Assembly (NCBI RefSeq): GCF_022965805.1
Contig: NC_133103.1
Span: forward strand, 33,389,281-33,453,280
Direction of reading: 5' to 3'
Length of the DNA: 64,000 bases
Source: Primulina eburnea
Lineage: Eukaryota; Streptophyta; Magnoliopsida; Lamiales; Gesneriaceae
Shown: one piece after another, positions 47,898-57,739 of the stretch
Layout: every line of letters begins with the position of its first letter
Position numbering within the stretch: the stretch's first letter is position 1
Made by a program: the position numbers and the translations under genes
The notes under the pieces: model-generated
What the model was told of the DNA's origin: nothing
Database searches by the model: none
The model's input: the letters and a program-made list of their open reading frames with translations, nothing else

Positions 47898-49466
47898 GTT
47901 GCGACTTTGATTGTTGCACTCCCAAGAGCAGGTTGTCCACAAGTAGTATAATTCGGTGAGTCCGAATATCGTATCCACAGGGAAGCTAAGGTAATTACAA
48001 GTCCACTACAATGTCTTTTTGTTTTTGTTTTTGTTTCTTTTTAATTTTAATTGAATCTTTAATGGGTAAATTTTAATTGTTCAAATTTAAATTTAAGTAG
48101 TTGAGATTAAAGGATCCACTCTTGGTATTTTAATAAAGTTAACATTAACGAACAATATTGAAATCCACTTAATAAAATGGTTCCAATATATTAAATAATC
48201 ATATTTATATTATGTTATAAATTATAATCTTATAAGTACATAATATATACCAAAACTTATAAATGTGGTCAAGTATTTATTGTGCTATATATATTTGTAA
48301 ACACTAAATCAAGGTTCCCACTTTAAATGGTTGGTAAAACCAAACAAACATTTAAATGGTACCAATAAATTAATACTATAATATATTCATATATAATAAA
48401 TCAAGGAATCCAAGTTAAATGGTTGGTAAAACCAAACTAACATTTAAATGGTTCCAAGAATTTAATATTATAATATATTTATATATAATAACTCAAGGCA
48501 TCCATTTTAAATGGTTGGTAATACCAAACTAACATTTAAATGGTTCCAAGAATTTAGTGTAACATATAGCAACAATAAATCAAAACTCCCACTTATAAGT
48601 AGGGTATAAAAATGCTTAAAGAAATAAATATAACATAAACAATAAATAATGATTAAATAATATAAAACATAGATTCTTACCTTATAATAACCTTATTATC
48701 ATGCCAAGAGCTTCACCTTATCATCTCAACTTTAGGAAGTTAGCTATTCATTATTCAAAGTGTAAAACTTTGAATATGAAATTAACATGCTAATTATATT
48801 TAAATGAAGAAATAAAAGAAAAATATAGAGAGAAATATTATGAACTCAAAGATTTGTTCATAGAATGAGGGATATCTCAATACATTACAATGCACCCCTA
48901 TTTATAGCCAAATTTGGGGAGACAACCACAAATAAAATATTATTTTTTACACATAAGTCTTCATTGGTGTTCCAAGAAATTAATATTATATTGCACATCA
49001 CTTTTGACAAGCATCTTCTTTGAATTTTCTTCTTCACATAAAATGAAACATGTGGATAATTGAGTTGTCTAGTTGTGGTATTTTTTTCAGAATATTTGAC
49101 CAAGTAGTTTGAGAGATATGGTCAAAATACTAGAGCATGGTAAAACTGCCACTCCTTCGGTAACTTTAATTGTTGCTTAATTTGATCCCAATTGTGAGAG
49201 GATTTTTATCTCATGCTTGCCACCAATATTGTAGATATTAACATCAACTTTCTACAGGTCCAAGAATCATCTTAATCCCATTTGCAACGCCAAGGTTATT
49301 CTTGTTTTATCGAACCTGTAAAAATAGTAAAAACTTATAATTACACAACAACTTATATTTTATACAATTTATTATAAAACATATAATATTTAAAAATTTA
49401 ATAAAACAAAAACTATATATTTATATTATAAAACATTTAATTAATGTACAATTTTTATGTTTATCA
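47897..49466 (-). repeat. 3' LTR of element J
   Basis: On the minus strand TGATAAACAT at 49466 to GCAACA at 47897. It contains three 92-bp tandem repeats. A 72-codon open frame at 49103-48885 is repeated in the other LTR and is probably chance. Confidence 0.95.
48306..48555 (-). repeat. Three 92-bp tandem repeats in J LTR (also 58149-58398)
   Basis: Units start at AAATCAAGG (48306), AAATCAAGG (48398) and AACTCAAGG (48490). Each contains TTTAAATGGTTGGTAA and CATTTAAATGGT. The same three units occur in the 5' LTR 9843 bases to the right. Confidence 0.75.
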
Positions 49467-50722
49467 CACCTCCCAACCAGCTTATTGCTAGTCCCTAGCA
49501 ATTTAAGCGTTAATAGCAATACAAAACATATTGATTAATTTAAATAGAAATGTAATCAGAACTATCTAAGTGTTTAAATAAAATTTGAAAACTGTCAAAG
49601 TTATATCAAGATCATCATAATTATAATTTATGAAATAATTTGAGATGATTAATTCAAAGCTTATTTTAGGTAGTTAAATGTACACGGCCTTCAGAAATTC
49701 CTAGTAAGAGTCTCAACTCCATATCCTCACAGGTTAATAAATGTTTCAATTTATGGCAACGATTTCTCTCATGGAGTTGGAATACAGATAAATGCTCAGA
49801 AAAATGGTTTACAGAATGCAGACAGACAAACGAGCCAAACTAATCAAAAGATAGAAAATCAATTGATTTAAAATCCAGTTGTTCTTATTATATTTTTTTT
49901 TCCTGATTTTTTTTTTTTTTTTTTACATCATGGAATCAGACTAAGTTTATGCTTTTTGACCACATATTTATTTAATTTGTACAATGTATTTCTCTCTTTC
50001 TTTTTTTATTTATTTTTTTATTTTTTTATTCTTATGAGAGAAAAATGGGTCGCAGCATATAACTTAAAAATTACATAGATCTTCAACATCTTTCTTTTTG
50101 TATTTTTCTTTTTTTTTCTTTTTTTTTTTCAGGAAATATATATTTTTTTTTTCAAAATAAGAACTCAAGATCTAAACAATAGATAGTCTCTCTCATGATC
50201 AATAAAGGCTCGAAAGCTGTTTTCTCAGTCCTCTCCACTCACTCACAAAATATGTGTGAGTTCAAAAATTTTAGGCACTCTTATAAGGTATATCTTGGGC
50301 CATATACTTTACTACCTAATTTTATCACAATGGTTAATCACTCAAAAAGATTTCATAAATCATATTTTTATATTGATCAGAATATTAAAAATGACCTTTT
50401 TTCAAATAAAATTTAAACATTCTTAAATAGATTAATGCATGTTCTAATTTAAATCTTTCAAATATGTAATGTATGACATTTTTGCAAAAAATTACTAAGG
50501 TACAAACAATAAACATGGTTTTATTTTAAAATAATATTTAATTTTTTTTTAAATTTGTTTTTTTTTTTTTTTTATATGTGTTCTCCCCCCAATCAGAATA
50601 TGACATTGTCCCTAATGTCAAAATAGCTATTAATAAAGAGTACATAATGAAAGAGATATCACCTGGAACTTTATTGAAGATAACAAACTGAAACAAACAC
50701 AAACCAATCCACGACTTTTGAA
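49467..50722 (-). other. Element J 3' untranslated region and polypurine tract
   Basis: No convincing gene. Next to the LTR the minus strand reads GGTTGGGAGGTG, the polypurine tract, preceded by the small hairpin TGCTA-GGGAC-TAGCA (49486-49500). From 49890 to 50160 and around 50550 there are long T runs on the plus strand, i.e. A-rich on the coding strand. A 73-codon plus-strand frame at 50195 has no recognisable features. Confidence 0.7.
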
Positions 50723-51361
50723 TCAATGATCCAACTTCCTTTTCTTACTGCTTGATTGCGACCAATTGATCTTTGTTATCATCGGATCAGGCTTATGAAC
50801 AAAAGCTTCCAAATCATCAATTAATTGATCGGCAGTCGAAGCACAGATGAGCATCCGTCGTGAATTTTCTGAAATGAAATTCTGTTCCACAGCTTTATCA
50901 AGAAATGTCAACAAACTGTCATAATAATTATTGATATTCAACAAGCCCACGGGTTTATTATGGATATTAAGTTGTGCCCAAGAAACAGTGTGAAAAATTT
51001 CTTCTAATGTACCAAAACCACCTGGTAGTGCGATAAAAGCATCAGAATTTTCAATCATTTGAGTGATTCTTTCATACATAGAAGAAACTTTTAATTCCTC
51101 CCCAATCGTAACACCTGTAATATTTCCTTCAGCTAAAGCTATAGGAATAATACCCAATACCTGACTACCTCCAAGATGAGCAGATGTTGAAACAGATCCC
51201 ATTAACCCAATATTACCTCCCCCATATACCAAGTGAATTTTTCTCTCAGCCAATATCTTTCCAAGATTATTCGCTGCTTCTACAAACACTTCATTTTTTC
51301 CAGGACTCGACCCACAAAATACACAAATATTTTTCAATGTTTGTGCAGAGGATCCAGTCAT
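50723..51361 (-). CDS. LOG-like: Cytokinin riboside 5'-monophosphate phosphoribohydrolase (LOG family), retrotransposon cargo
   Basis: LOG enzymes cleave cytokinin nucleotides to free active cytokinin and ribose 5-phosphate in the cytosol or nucleus. The 212-residue product covers the whole family length: CVFCGSSPGK (13-22), YGGGNIGLMG (46-55), the signature PGGFGTLEE (113-121), and SWAQLNIHNKPVGLLNINNY downstream. R98 and E121 of the catalytic set are kept; the usual M-H-x-R-K motif is M-Y-E-R-I (95-99), so His and Lys are changed. The C-terminus is basic (SSKKRKL), possibly a nuclear signal. I start at 51361 because homology begins there; an upstream in-frame ATG (51499) would add 46 residues, partly hydrophobic. 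Plant LOG genes normally have introns; this one has none, so it came through RNA. It lies in element J between the NABP-like gene and the 3' LTR. Confidence 0.93.
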   Translation of the reverse strand: MTGSSAQTLKNICVFCGSSPGKNEVFVEAANNLGKILAERKIHLVYGGGNIGLMGSVSTSAHLGGSQVLGIIPIALAEGNITGVTIGEELKVSSMYERITQMIENSDAFIALPGGFGTLEEIFHTVSWAQLNIHNKPVGLLNINNYYDSLLTFLDKAVEQNFISENSRRMLICASTADQLIDDLEAFVHKPDPMITKINWSQSSSKKRKLDH

Positions 51362-51384
51362 GTTTTTACTTTCCTTTTTTTTTT

Positions 51385-51422
51385 TTCTGCGAAAGTAGAA
51401 AGAAAGATGAGAGATTTTATAG
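51385..51422 (-). promoter_or_regulatory. Possible TATA box and splice acceptor before LOG
   Basis: On the minus strand CTATAAAATC (51422-51413) lies about 55 bases before the LOG start, and a pyrimidine-rich TTTCTACTTTCGCAG ends at about 51388. Either could explain how a gene 6 kb inside the element is expressed: its own promoter, or splicing from the leader. The two are alternatives. Confidence 0.4.
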
Positions 51423-51573
51423 GGGTAATATGTTATCATGACAAAACTATGGGTCACAGCTGTAAACAGAATAAATAGTAAAAAAATAATGACACACATG
51501 CTTATAAACAGTAGTGTGATTGTGGCTCACAATTTTCCTCTGGTTTTACGTCCAGAAACGGCTTCAACGCCTT

Positions 51574-52119
51574 CTATGAGTCGAGGATATGCTTCCCATC
51601 CAATTTTCTTATAAATTGGCAAACAGGGTCTTTTTTAGTCAGATTCCCAAGACTATGACGCTCATCTTGAAATTGTTTCCATAAACGGAGAAGTTCAATA
51701 TGCACATGTCCACTAGAATGCGTCTCAAGAGTCAATAAGATGTTATCTAAAGACTCCTTACTCAGCCCATTCTTAATGAAATCAATTTTATCTTCTCTGT
51801 TATTGGAAACACATCCCAAAGATCTGCATCGTTTGTCACAAGTCCATCTTGCACACTTATGACAAACCCCTAAACTTTTGGCCCTTCGTTTTTTCGCATA
51901 AGTGCTTTTTCCTAATCCAGGCAAATACCGAATAAGCAATGATTGTGGAACTTCTCCTCCTAATCGGACCTTAGCTTCTATTACAAGACGAATATCTTCT
52001 GGAATTCCTTTTTGCATTAGTAATCTCAATCTTTCACACCTTCCTGCATAAATTTTTCTTAGAACATTTTCAGAAACAGAGGGAAAATATTTACAAATTT
52101 TTGAGAGAATTTCATCCAT
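51574..52119 (-). CDS. Carlavirus-type nucleic-acid-binding protein homologue (cysteine-rich), retrotransposon cargo
   Basis: The 181-residue frame begins at the first ATG (52119); the open part upstream has none. After a helical N-terminus it shows GKSTYAKKRRAKSLG (70-84), a basic patch, followed directly by Cys at 86, 89, 94, 98 and 103 (C-x2-C-x8-C-x4-C usable as a zinc finger), then DFIKNG. This order, including GxSxYAxxRRA before the finger, is what I know from the nucleic-acid-binding proteins of carlaviruses and relatives, several of which suppress RNA silencing and enter the nucleus. The C-terminal 60 residues are extra and unrecognised. The match rests on motif order only. It follows pol by 224 bases and precedes LOG by 212. 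I consider it a captured viral gene; an unrelated retrotransposon zinc-finger protein is the alternative. Confidence 0.7.
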   Translation of the reverse strand: MDEILSKICKYFPSVSENVLRKIYAGRCERLRLLMQKGIPEDIRLVIEAKVRLGGEVPQSLLIRYLPGLGKSTYAKKRRAKSLGVCHKCARWTCDKRCRSLGCVSNNREDKIDFIKNGLSKESLDNILLTLETHSSGHVHIELLRLWKQFQDERHSLGNLTKKDPVCQFIRKLDGKHILDS

Positions 52120-52343
52120 TTTGAAAAGAAAAGAAATGATTTTTTTTTTTTTAAATTTTTGTATCAGCAATTGTGGGAAACTGATTTAACCGACTATGAG
52201 AGTCACGGAGTACCGTTATCCGCCATTTAACCGGGAAAATAAAAAGATTAAGAAAACCTGAAATAAAAACAAACAATAATCAAATGCAACACAAAAAAAA
52301 AAAATCAAGGATCAGAAAGGGAAATAAACTCTTCTTGAAAGAT

Positions 52344-55232
52344 TTAATTTTCCAAAAATGGTTTAAGCCTTTGTCCATTCACTTTAAAAACATCACCATT
52401 TTTAGGATTTTCAATATCCACAGCTCCATAAGGATACACATGCTTTATAACATATGGGCCTGTCCATCTTGATCGTAATTTTCCTGGGAATATGTGAAGT
52501 CGAGAATTATAAAGCAAAACTTTTTTACCAATCTCAAAAGATTTTCTAAGAATTGTTTTATCATGAAATGATTTGATTTTTGCTTTATAAATCCTTGAAT
52601 TCTCATACGCATCATTTCTGAGTTCATCAAGTTCATTAAGTTGCAATTTACGCAATTTGTTGGCATCATCAATGCTTGAATTTAAAGTTTTTATCGCCCA
52701 ATAAGCTTTATGTTCCAATTCCACAGGCAAATGACAATGTTTTCCATAAACCAACCTATAGGGAGACATATTCAATGATGTTTTAAAAGCTGTTCGATAT
52801 GCCCACAGTGCATCATTAAGTCGCAGAGACCAGTCTTTTCTATTTGAGTTAACAGTTTTTTCCAAAATTTGCTTTATCTCCCTATTAGCTAATTCAACTT
52901 GTCCATTTGTTTGAGGATGATAAGGAGTTGTTACTTTGTGAGTAATACCATATTTTTTCATTAATGAAGCAAATGGTTTATTAACAAAGTGAGTTCCCCC
53001 ATCACTTATCATAGCTCGAGGAATTCCGAATCTACTAAAAATATTTTCTTTCAAAAATTTGATGACGATTTTATGATCATTTGTTCGACATGGAATTGCC
53101 TCTATCCATTTGGAAACATAATCAACTGCAACTAAAATATACAAGTATCCAAACGACGGTGGAAAAGGTCCCATAAAATCTATTCCCCAACAATCAAATA
53201 TTTCAATTTCAATGATAGGATTCAAAGGCATCATGTTTCTTTTTGAAATCGCACCCAATTTTTGACAATTTTCACAGATCTTGCAGATTTCGTGGGTGTC
53301 TTTAAACAAAGTGGGCCAATAAAATCCACACTGCAAGATTTTTGCAGCTGTTTTCTTTGAAGAAAAATGTCCCCCGCATGCTTCTGAATGACAAAATTTA
53401 ATGACACTACTTACCTCATTGTCGGGTATGCAACGTCGAAAAATTTGATCCGGACAATACTTGAACAGATACGGATCATCCCAATAAAAGTTTTTTACCT
53501 CATTCAAAAATTTTCTTTTATCTTGGGAACTCCATTGCGGTGGCATTTTTCCTGTCACAAGAAAATTTACTATGTTAGCAAACCAAGGTGTAGTAGTAAC
53601 TGAAAATAGATGTTCATCAGGAAAATTATCGTTAATTGGTGTCATTTCAAAAGATGATCCTGTTACTAGTCTCGATAAATGATCGGCTACGACATTCTCG
53701 GTTCCTTTTTTATCTTTGATTACAATGTCAAATTCTTGGAGCAACAAAATCCATCGTATCAGTCGTGGCTTTGCATCCTGTTTGGTCAACAAATATCTAA
53801 TAGCAGAATGATCAGTAAACACGATAGTTGTTGATCCAATCAAATAAGAACGAAATTTATCTAATGCAAATATTACAGCAAGTAGCTCTTTTTCAGTTGT
53901 GGAGTAATTCATTTGAGCATTGTTTAAAGTTCTACTTGCATAATATATCACATAAGGCTTACCGTTTCTTCTTTGACCCAATACTGCACCGACTGCATAA
54001 TCACTCGCATCGCACATGATTTCAAATGGTAAAGACCAATCAGGAGGTTGCATGATAGGAGCTGATGTTAAATGTCGAATGATTTTATCAAAAGCATTTT
54101 GACATTCTTGAGTCCACTCAAATGCACTGTCTTTTGTTAAGAGGTTACAAATGGGTTTAGAGATTAAACTAAAGTCCTTTATAAACCTCCTATAAAATCC
54201 AGCATGTCCCAAAAATGAGCGAATTTCTTTAATGGTTTTTGGAGGGGGTAAATTGGCAATGACATCAACTTTTGCTTTATCGACTTCAATTCCATGAGAT
54301 GACACGACATGTCCCAAAACAATTCCAGAAGTAATCATGTAATGACATTTTTCCCAATTTAAAATAAGACCTTTTTCCTCGCATCTTTTTAAAACTTTTT
54401 CCAAATTTTCAAGACAATTATCAAATGTATTCCCAAAAACAGTTAAATCATCCATAAAAATTTCCAAACAATTTTCAACCATGTCGCAGAAAATGCTTAG
54501 CATACATCTTTGAAATGTTGCTGGGGCATTGCATAAACCAAATGGCATCCTTCTGAATGCAAATGTTCCAAAAGGACATGTGAATGTAGTTTTTTCTTGA
54601 TCTTCGAGTGCAATGGGAATTTGATAATAGCCTGAATATCCGTCAAGAAAACAGTAGTAGGGATGACCTGCTACTCTTTCTAAAATTTGATCCAAAAATG
54701 GTAATGGAAAATGATCTTTTCTAGTGGCGTCATTTAATTTTCTATAATCAATACACATCCGCCAACTAGATGGGACTCGACTTGTTAACAATTCACCTTT
54801 TTCATTTTTTATCACTGTGATGCCAGATTTTTTTGGAACTACTTGTGTTGGGCTTACCCACTTACTATCAGAAATAGGGTAGATAATTCCAACATCAAGT
54901 AGTTTGAGAACTTCAGTTTTCACAACATCTTTCATGTGTGGATTTAATCTCCTTTGTGGTTGTTGAGATGTTTTTGCATTTTCTTCTAAGTGAATTTTGT
55001 GTGTGCAAATTAGTGGATTAATGCCCTTAAGATCTTTTAGTGTCCAACCAATTGCATTTTTATGTCTTTTAAGCATATCAACTAATTTACCTTCTTGATT
55101 ACTTGAGAGTTTGGAAGAAATTACCACCGGATATGTTTCATCTTCTCCAAGAAATGCATACTTCAATTCTTCTGGCAAGGGTTTTAACTCCAATACTGGT
55201 GGTTCGTCTTTGTTCTCATATTTTTCATCAAA
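52344..55232 (-). CDS. pol: Element J pol: reverse transcriptase, RNase H, integrase
   Basis: The open frame follows the gag stop directly in the same frame; the first Met is at 55193, giving 949 residues. From that Met: RT with [10 protein letters not shown] (146-154) and active site FMDDL (246-250); RNase H with [10 protein letters not shown] (D396), TEKEL and [10 protein letters not shown]; integrase with a zinc site (H602, H609, C640, C643) and the D672, D731, E767 triad in [16 protein letters not shown] and [15 protein letters not shown] and the tRNA-Asp PBS indicate Athila. It ends at integrase; there is no chromodomain. No frameshift or missing catalytic residue is visible, so the enzyme looks competent if expressed. 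Confidence 0.95.
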   Translation of the reverse strand, partial: FDEKYENKDEPPVLELKPLPEELKYAFLGEDETYPVVISSKLSSNQEGKLVDMLKRHKNAIGWTLKDLKGINPLICTHKIHLEENAKTSQQPQRRLNPHMKDVVKTEVLKLLDVGIIYPISDSKWVSPTQVVPKKSGITVIKNEKGELLTSRVPSSWRMCIDYRKLNDATRKDHFPLPFLDQILERVAGHPYYCFLDGYSGYYQIPIALEDQEKTTFTCPFGTFAFRRMPFGLCNAPATFQRCMLSIFCDMVENCLEIFMDDLTVFGNTFDNCLENLEKVLKRCEEKGLILNWEKCHYMITSGIVLGHVVSSHGIEVDKAKVDVIANLPPPKTIKEIRSFLGHAGFYRRFIKDFSLISKPICNLLTKDSAFEWTQECQNAFDKIIRHLTSAPIMQPPDWSLPFEIMCDASDYAVGAVLGQRRNGKPYVIYYASRTLNNAQMNYSTTEKELLAVIFALDKFRSYLIGSTTIVFTDHSAIRYLLTKQDAKPRLIRWILLLQEFDIVIKDKKGTENVVADHLSRLVTGSSFEMTPINDNFPDEHLFSVTTTPWFANIVNFLVTGKMPPQWSSQDKRKFLNEVKNFYWDDPYLFKYCPDQIFRRCIPDNEVSSVIKFCHSEACGGHFSSKKTAAKILQCGFYWPTLFKDTHEICKICENCQKLGAISKRNMMPLNPIIEIEIFDCWGIDFMGPFPPSFGYLYILVAVDYVSKWIEAIPCRTNDHKIVIKFLKENIFSRFGIPRAMISDGGTHFVNKPFASLMKKYGITHKVTTPYHPQTNGQVELANREIKQILEKTVNSNRKDWSLRLNDALWAYRTAFKTSLNMSPYRLVYGKHCHLPVELEHKAYWAIKTLNSSIDDANKLRKLQLNELDELRNDAYENSRIYKAKIKSFHDKTILRKSFEIGKKVLLYNSRLHIFPGKLRSRWTGPYVIKHVYPYGAVDIENPKNGDVFKVNGQRLKPFLEN

Positions 55233-57551
55233 TTATTTCTCTGATCCTGGTAACGAGTGATACCTGAAAAAATCGTCAAGATCAATTTCAATATTTTCTT
55301 TAACAGTTTCAATTGAACAAATATCTAATTGATCACGAGTACTCCCTTCTTGAATGTTTTCTTCCACAAGAGTTTCAATAAGATTTTCATCTTCACTTTC
55401 ATCTCCTTTGTCATGTGGTTGCTTACAAAGATTAAAAACATTGAGCTCCAAGGTCATGTTACCAAATGACAACTTCATTATTCCATTCCTGCAATTTATA
55501 AGAGCATTAGAAGTTGCTAAAAATGGACGACCTAAAATTACAGGAATTGCATTACAAGCTTCAATAGGTTGTGTATCTAAAACTATGAAATCGACAGGAT
55601 ATACAAAGTTATCAACTTGGACCAACACGTCTTCTACCATACCTCTTGGCACTTTAACAGATCTATCAGCAAGTAAAAGTGTTACCGAAGTAGGTTTTAA
55701 CTCGCCTAGATTGAGTTCTTGATAAACTGAATATGGAAGTAAATTCACACTAGCTCCAAGGTCAAGCAAGGCTTTTTTAATCTTTCGTTCTCCAATAATA
55801 CACGAAATAGTAGGACAACCAGGGTCTTTGTATTTCAAAGCATTATTATTTTGAATGATTGCACTTACTTGTTCGGCTAAAAATGCTTTCTTTTTCACAT
55901 TCAATTTTCTTTTCACAGTGCACAAGTCTTTCAAAAATTTGGCATATGATGGTACCTGTTTTATTACATCTAATAAAGGAATATTAACTTTTACTTGTTT
56001 AAAAATATCATATATATCAGAATTCAAATTTGATTTTTTTGTATTTTTCAATGCATGAGGGAATGGTGGTGACACTGTCTGTTGAACCTCCTCTTCGCAA
56101 GTTATGGGTTCCACTTCCTTACCCTTTGGAGTTGATTTATCATCATCTTCACAAGGTTCAAGAATGGATTTTTCCACAACCTTACCACTTCGAAGGGTAA
56201 TAACAGATTTTACCTGATCCATCGGTTGAGTTCCAGAAGTTCCAATTTGTGTATGATGATCCTTGGGATTAGGCAGAGGTTGTGAAGGAAATTTACCTTT
56301 TTCATGAACATTAAGTGCAGATGCAAATTTAGCAAGAGTATCTTTCAAGTCTGTCATGGTTTGAGCAGTTTGAGTATTGATAGACTCTTGCTTTGCAATG
56401 AAAGAATTCAATGTATCTTCCAAATTTCTTTTCGGCGGAGGAACATAAGGTGCATAATTTTGAAAATTTTGTTGATTTTGAAAATGTGGTTGCGGAAATT
56501 GTGCAGCATTATCATTCCTCCAACTAAAATTTGGATGATTTCGCCAACCTGAATTGTAATTTTGAGAAAATGGTTCAAAATTTGGCCTTTTGAAATTGTT
56601 CAAAATATTGGCTTGCTCATGGAGACATTCTTTAAAAGAGGGCAAAGTGGGACAATCTTTTGTAAAATGATCACTTGTATCACAGATGTGACACACAATT
56701 TCTTGAACAGATTTTAATTGACCATTCTTTTTCAATTCAAGTGCCTCAACTTTTCTTGCCAAAGAGGTAAATCTAGCTTGAAGATCATGTTCATCTTTGA
56801 GAGTGTACATACCTCCACCAGATGTAGGAGATTGAATCTTGTTTGACGGTTCGATTGTACCTATAGTGTCCCAATTTTGAGCATTTTCAGCTAATGAATC
56901 GAGATACTCAATTGCCTCGTTCGGATCTTTATCTTCAAATGTTCCATTACACATAAATTCAACCATTTGCCTATCTTTAGGTGTTAAGCCTTCATAAAAT
57001 TGAGAAACAACTCTCCAAATTTCAAAACCATGATGTGGACAAAGATTAAGCAATTCTTTGTATCTATCCCAACACTGATAAAAAGTTTCTCCTTGTTTTT
57101 GAGTGAAAGTGATGATTTGCCTTTTGAAAGAATTTGTTCTATGAGATGGAAAAAACATTTTCAAAAATTGTTGTTGCAATTCATCCCAAGTTCGAATGGA
57201 TCCCGATCTAAGATTTTGTAGCCAAGTTTTAGCTTTATCTTTTAAAGAAAAAGGAAAAAGCTTAAGGCGAATGGTGTTCATGCTACAATTTAGATCATTA
57301 TATGTGTTGCACACTTCTTCAAACTCTCGTAAATGCATGTATGGATTTTCAGAATCTAAGCCATGAAAGTTGGGTAAAAGTTGGATAATACCAGGCTTAA
57401 AATTGAAATGAGATGCATCAGGGGGAAAAACTAGACATGAAGGTGCACTAGTACGTGTAGGATTCATGTGATCTCTAAGTGTTCTTCGTCTATCATGATC
57501 ATGTTGAGATTGAATTTCATCTTCATTTTCTTGGATGGGTTCTTCCGCCAT
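55233..57551 (-). CDS. gag: Element J gag and protease
   Basis: Start at ATG 57551 (MAEEPIQENEDE); the frame upstream lies in the leader. 772 residues: gag core (WLQNLRSGSIRTWDELQQQF; FYQCWDRYKELLNLCPHHG), a zinc knuckle CHICDTSDHFTKDC, a Pro/Gln/Asn-rich stretch, and a C-terminal protease ALLDLGASVNLLP (Asp near 597) with VILGRPFLAT. DLGAS in place of DTG/DSG is usual for Athila relatives. The frame ends in a UAA at 55235-55233 and pol continues in the same frame immediately afterwards. Confidence 0.95.
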   Translation of the reverse strand: MAEEPIQENEDEIQSQHDHDRRRTLRDHMNPTRTSAPSCLVFPPDASHFNFKPGIIQLLPNFHGLDSENPYMHLREFEEVCNTYNDLNCSMNTIRLKLFPFSLKDKAKTWLQNLRSGSIRTWDELQQQFLKMFFPSHRTNSFKRQIITFTQKQGETFYQCWDRYKELLNLCPHHGFEIWRVVSQFYEGLTPKDRQMVEFMCNGTFEDKDPNEAIEYLDSLAENAQNWDTIGTIEPSNKIQSPTSGGGMYTLKDEHDLQARFTSLARKVEALELKKNGQLKSVQEIVCHICDTSDHFTKDCPTLPSFKECLHEQANILNNFKRPNFEPFSQNYNSGWRNHPNFSWRNDNAAQFPQPHFQNQQNFQNYAPYVPPPKRNLEDTLNSFIAKQESINTQTAQTMTDLKDTLAKFASALNVHEKGKFPSQPLPNPKDHHTQIGTSGTQPMDQVKSVITLRSGKVVEKSILEPCEDDDKSTPKGKEVEPITCEEEVQQTVSPPFPHALKNTKKSNLNSDIYDIFKQVKVNIPLLDVIKQVPSYAKFLKDLCTVKRKLNVKKKAFLAEQVSAIIQNNNALKYKDPGCPTISCIIGERKIKKALLDLGASVNLLPYSVYQELNLGELKPTSVTLLLADRSVKVPRGMVEDVLVQVDNFVYPVDFIVLDTQPIEACNAIPVILGRPFLATSNALINCRNGIMKLSFGNMTLELNVFNLCKQPHDKGDESEDENLIETLVEENIQEGSTRDQLDICSIETVKENIEIDLDDFFRYHSLPGSEK

Positions 57552-57717
57552 GTTTTGTAAAAATAAAGGGTTATTTCTAATGAGTCGACCACTAAGTGTA
57601 CGTGACCAAATGCTCATGCAAATGCAAAACAAAAAGAAAAAAAAAACACACAAAAGCAATAAAAAGAAAAATAAACTTTAAACAATATTAAATAGACTTG
57701 AAATTAAATTATACTTC

Positions 57718-57733
57718 CCCGGCAACGGCGCCA
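57718..57733 (-). promoter_or_regulatory. Primer-binding site of element J (tRNA-Asp)
   Basis: The plus strand CCCGGCAACGGCGCCA equals the 3' end of plant tRNA-Asp over 16 bases including CCA. It is the primer used by Athila-type elements. Confidence 0.93.
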
Positions 57734-57739
57734 AAAACT

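Noticed and set aside
48885..49103. 72-codon frame in the J LTRs (also 58728-58946)
   Set aside because: Short, inside U3, without recognisable features; identical in both copies only because the LTRs are identical.
50195..50416. 73-codon plus-strand frame in the J 3' untranslated region
   Set aside because: Antisense, AT-rich, no domain, no promoter signal seen.
51362..51499. N-terminal extension of LOG (46 residues with a hydrophobic segment) from ATG at 51499
   Set aside because: Family homology starts after the Met at 51361, and the stretch contains the TATA-like box and pyrimidine tract, so it is more likely leader. A membrane-anchored form cannot be fully excluded.
52120..52170. Upstream extension of the nucleic-acid-binding ORF
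   Set aside because: It has no ATG; the first ATG is at 52119.
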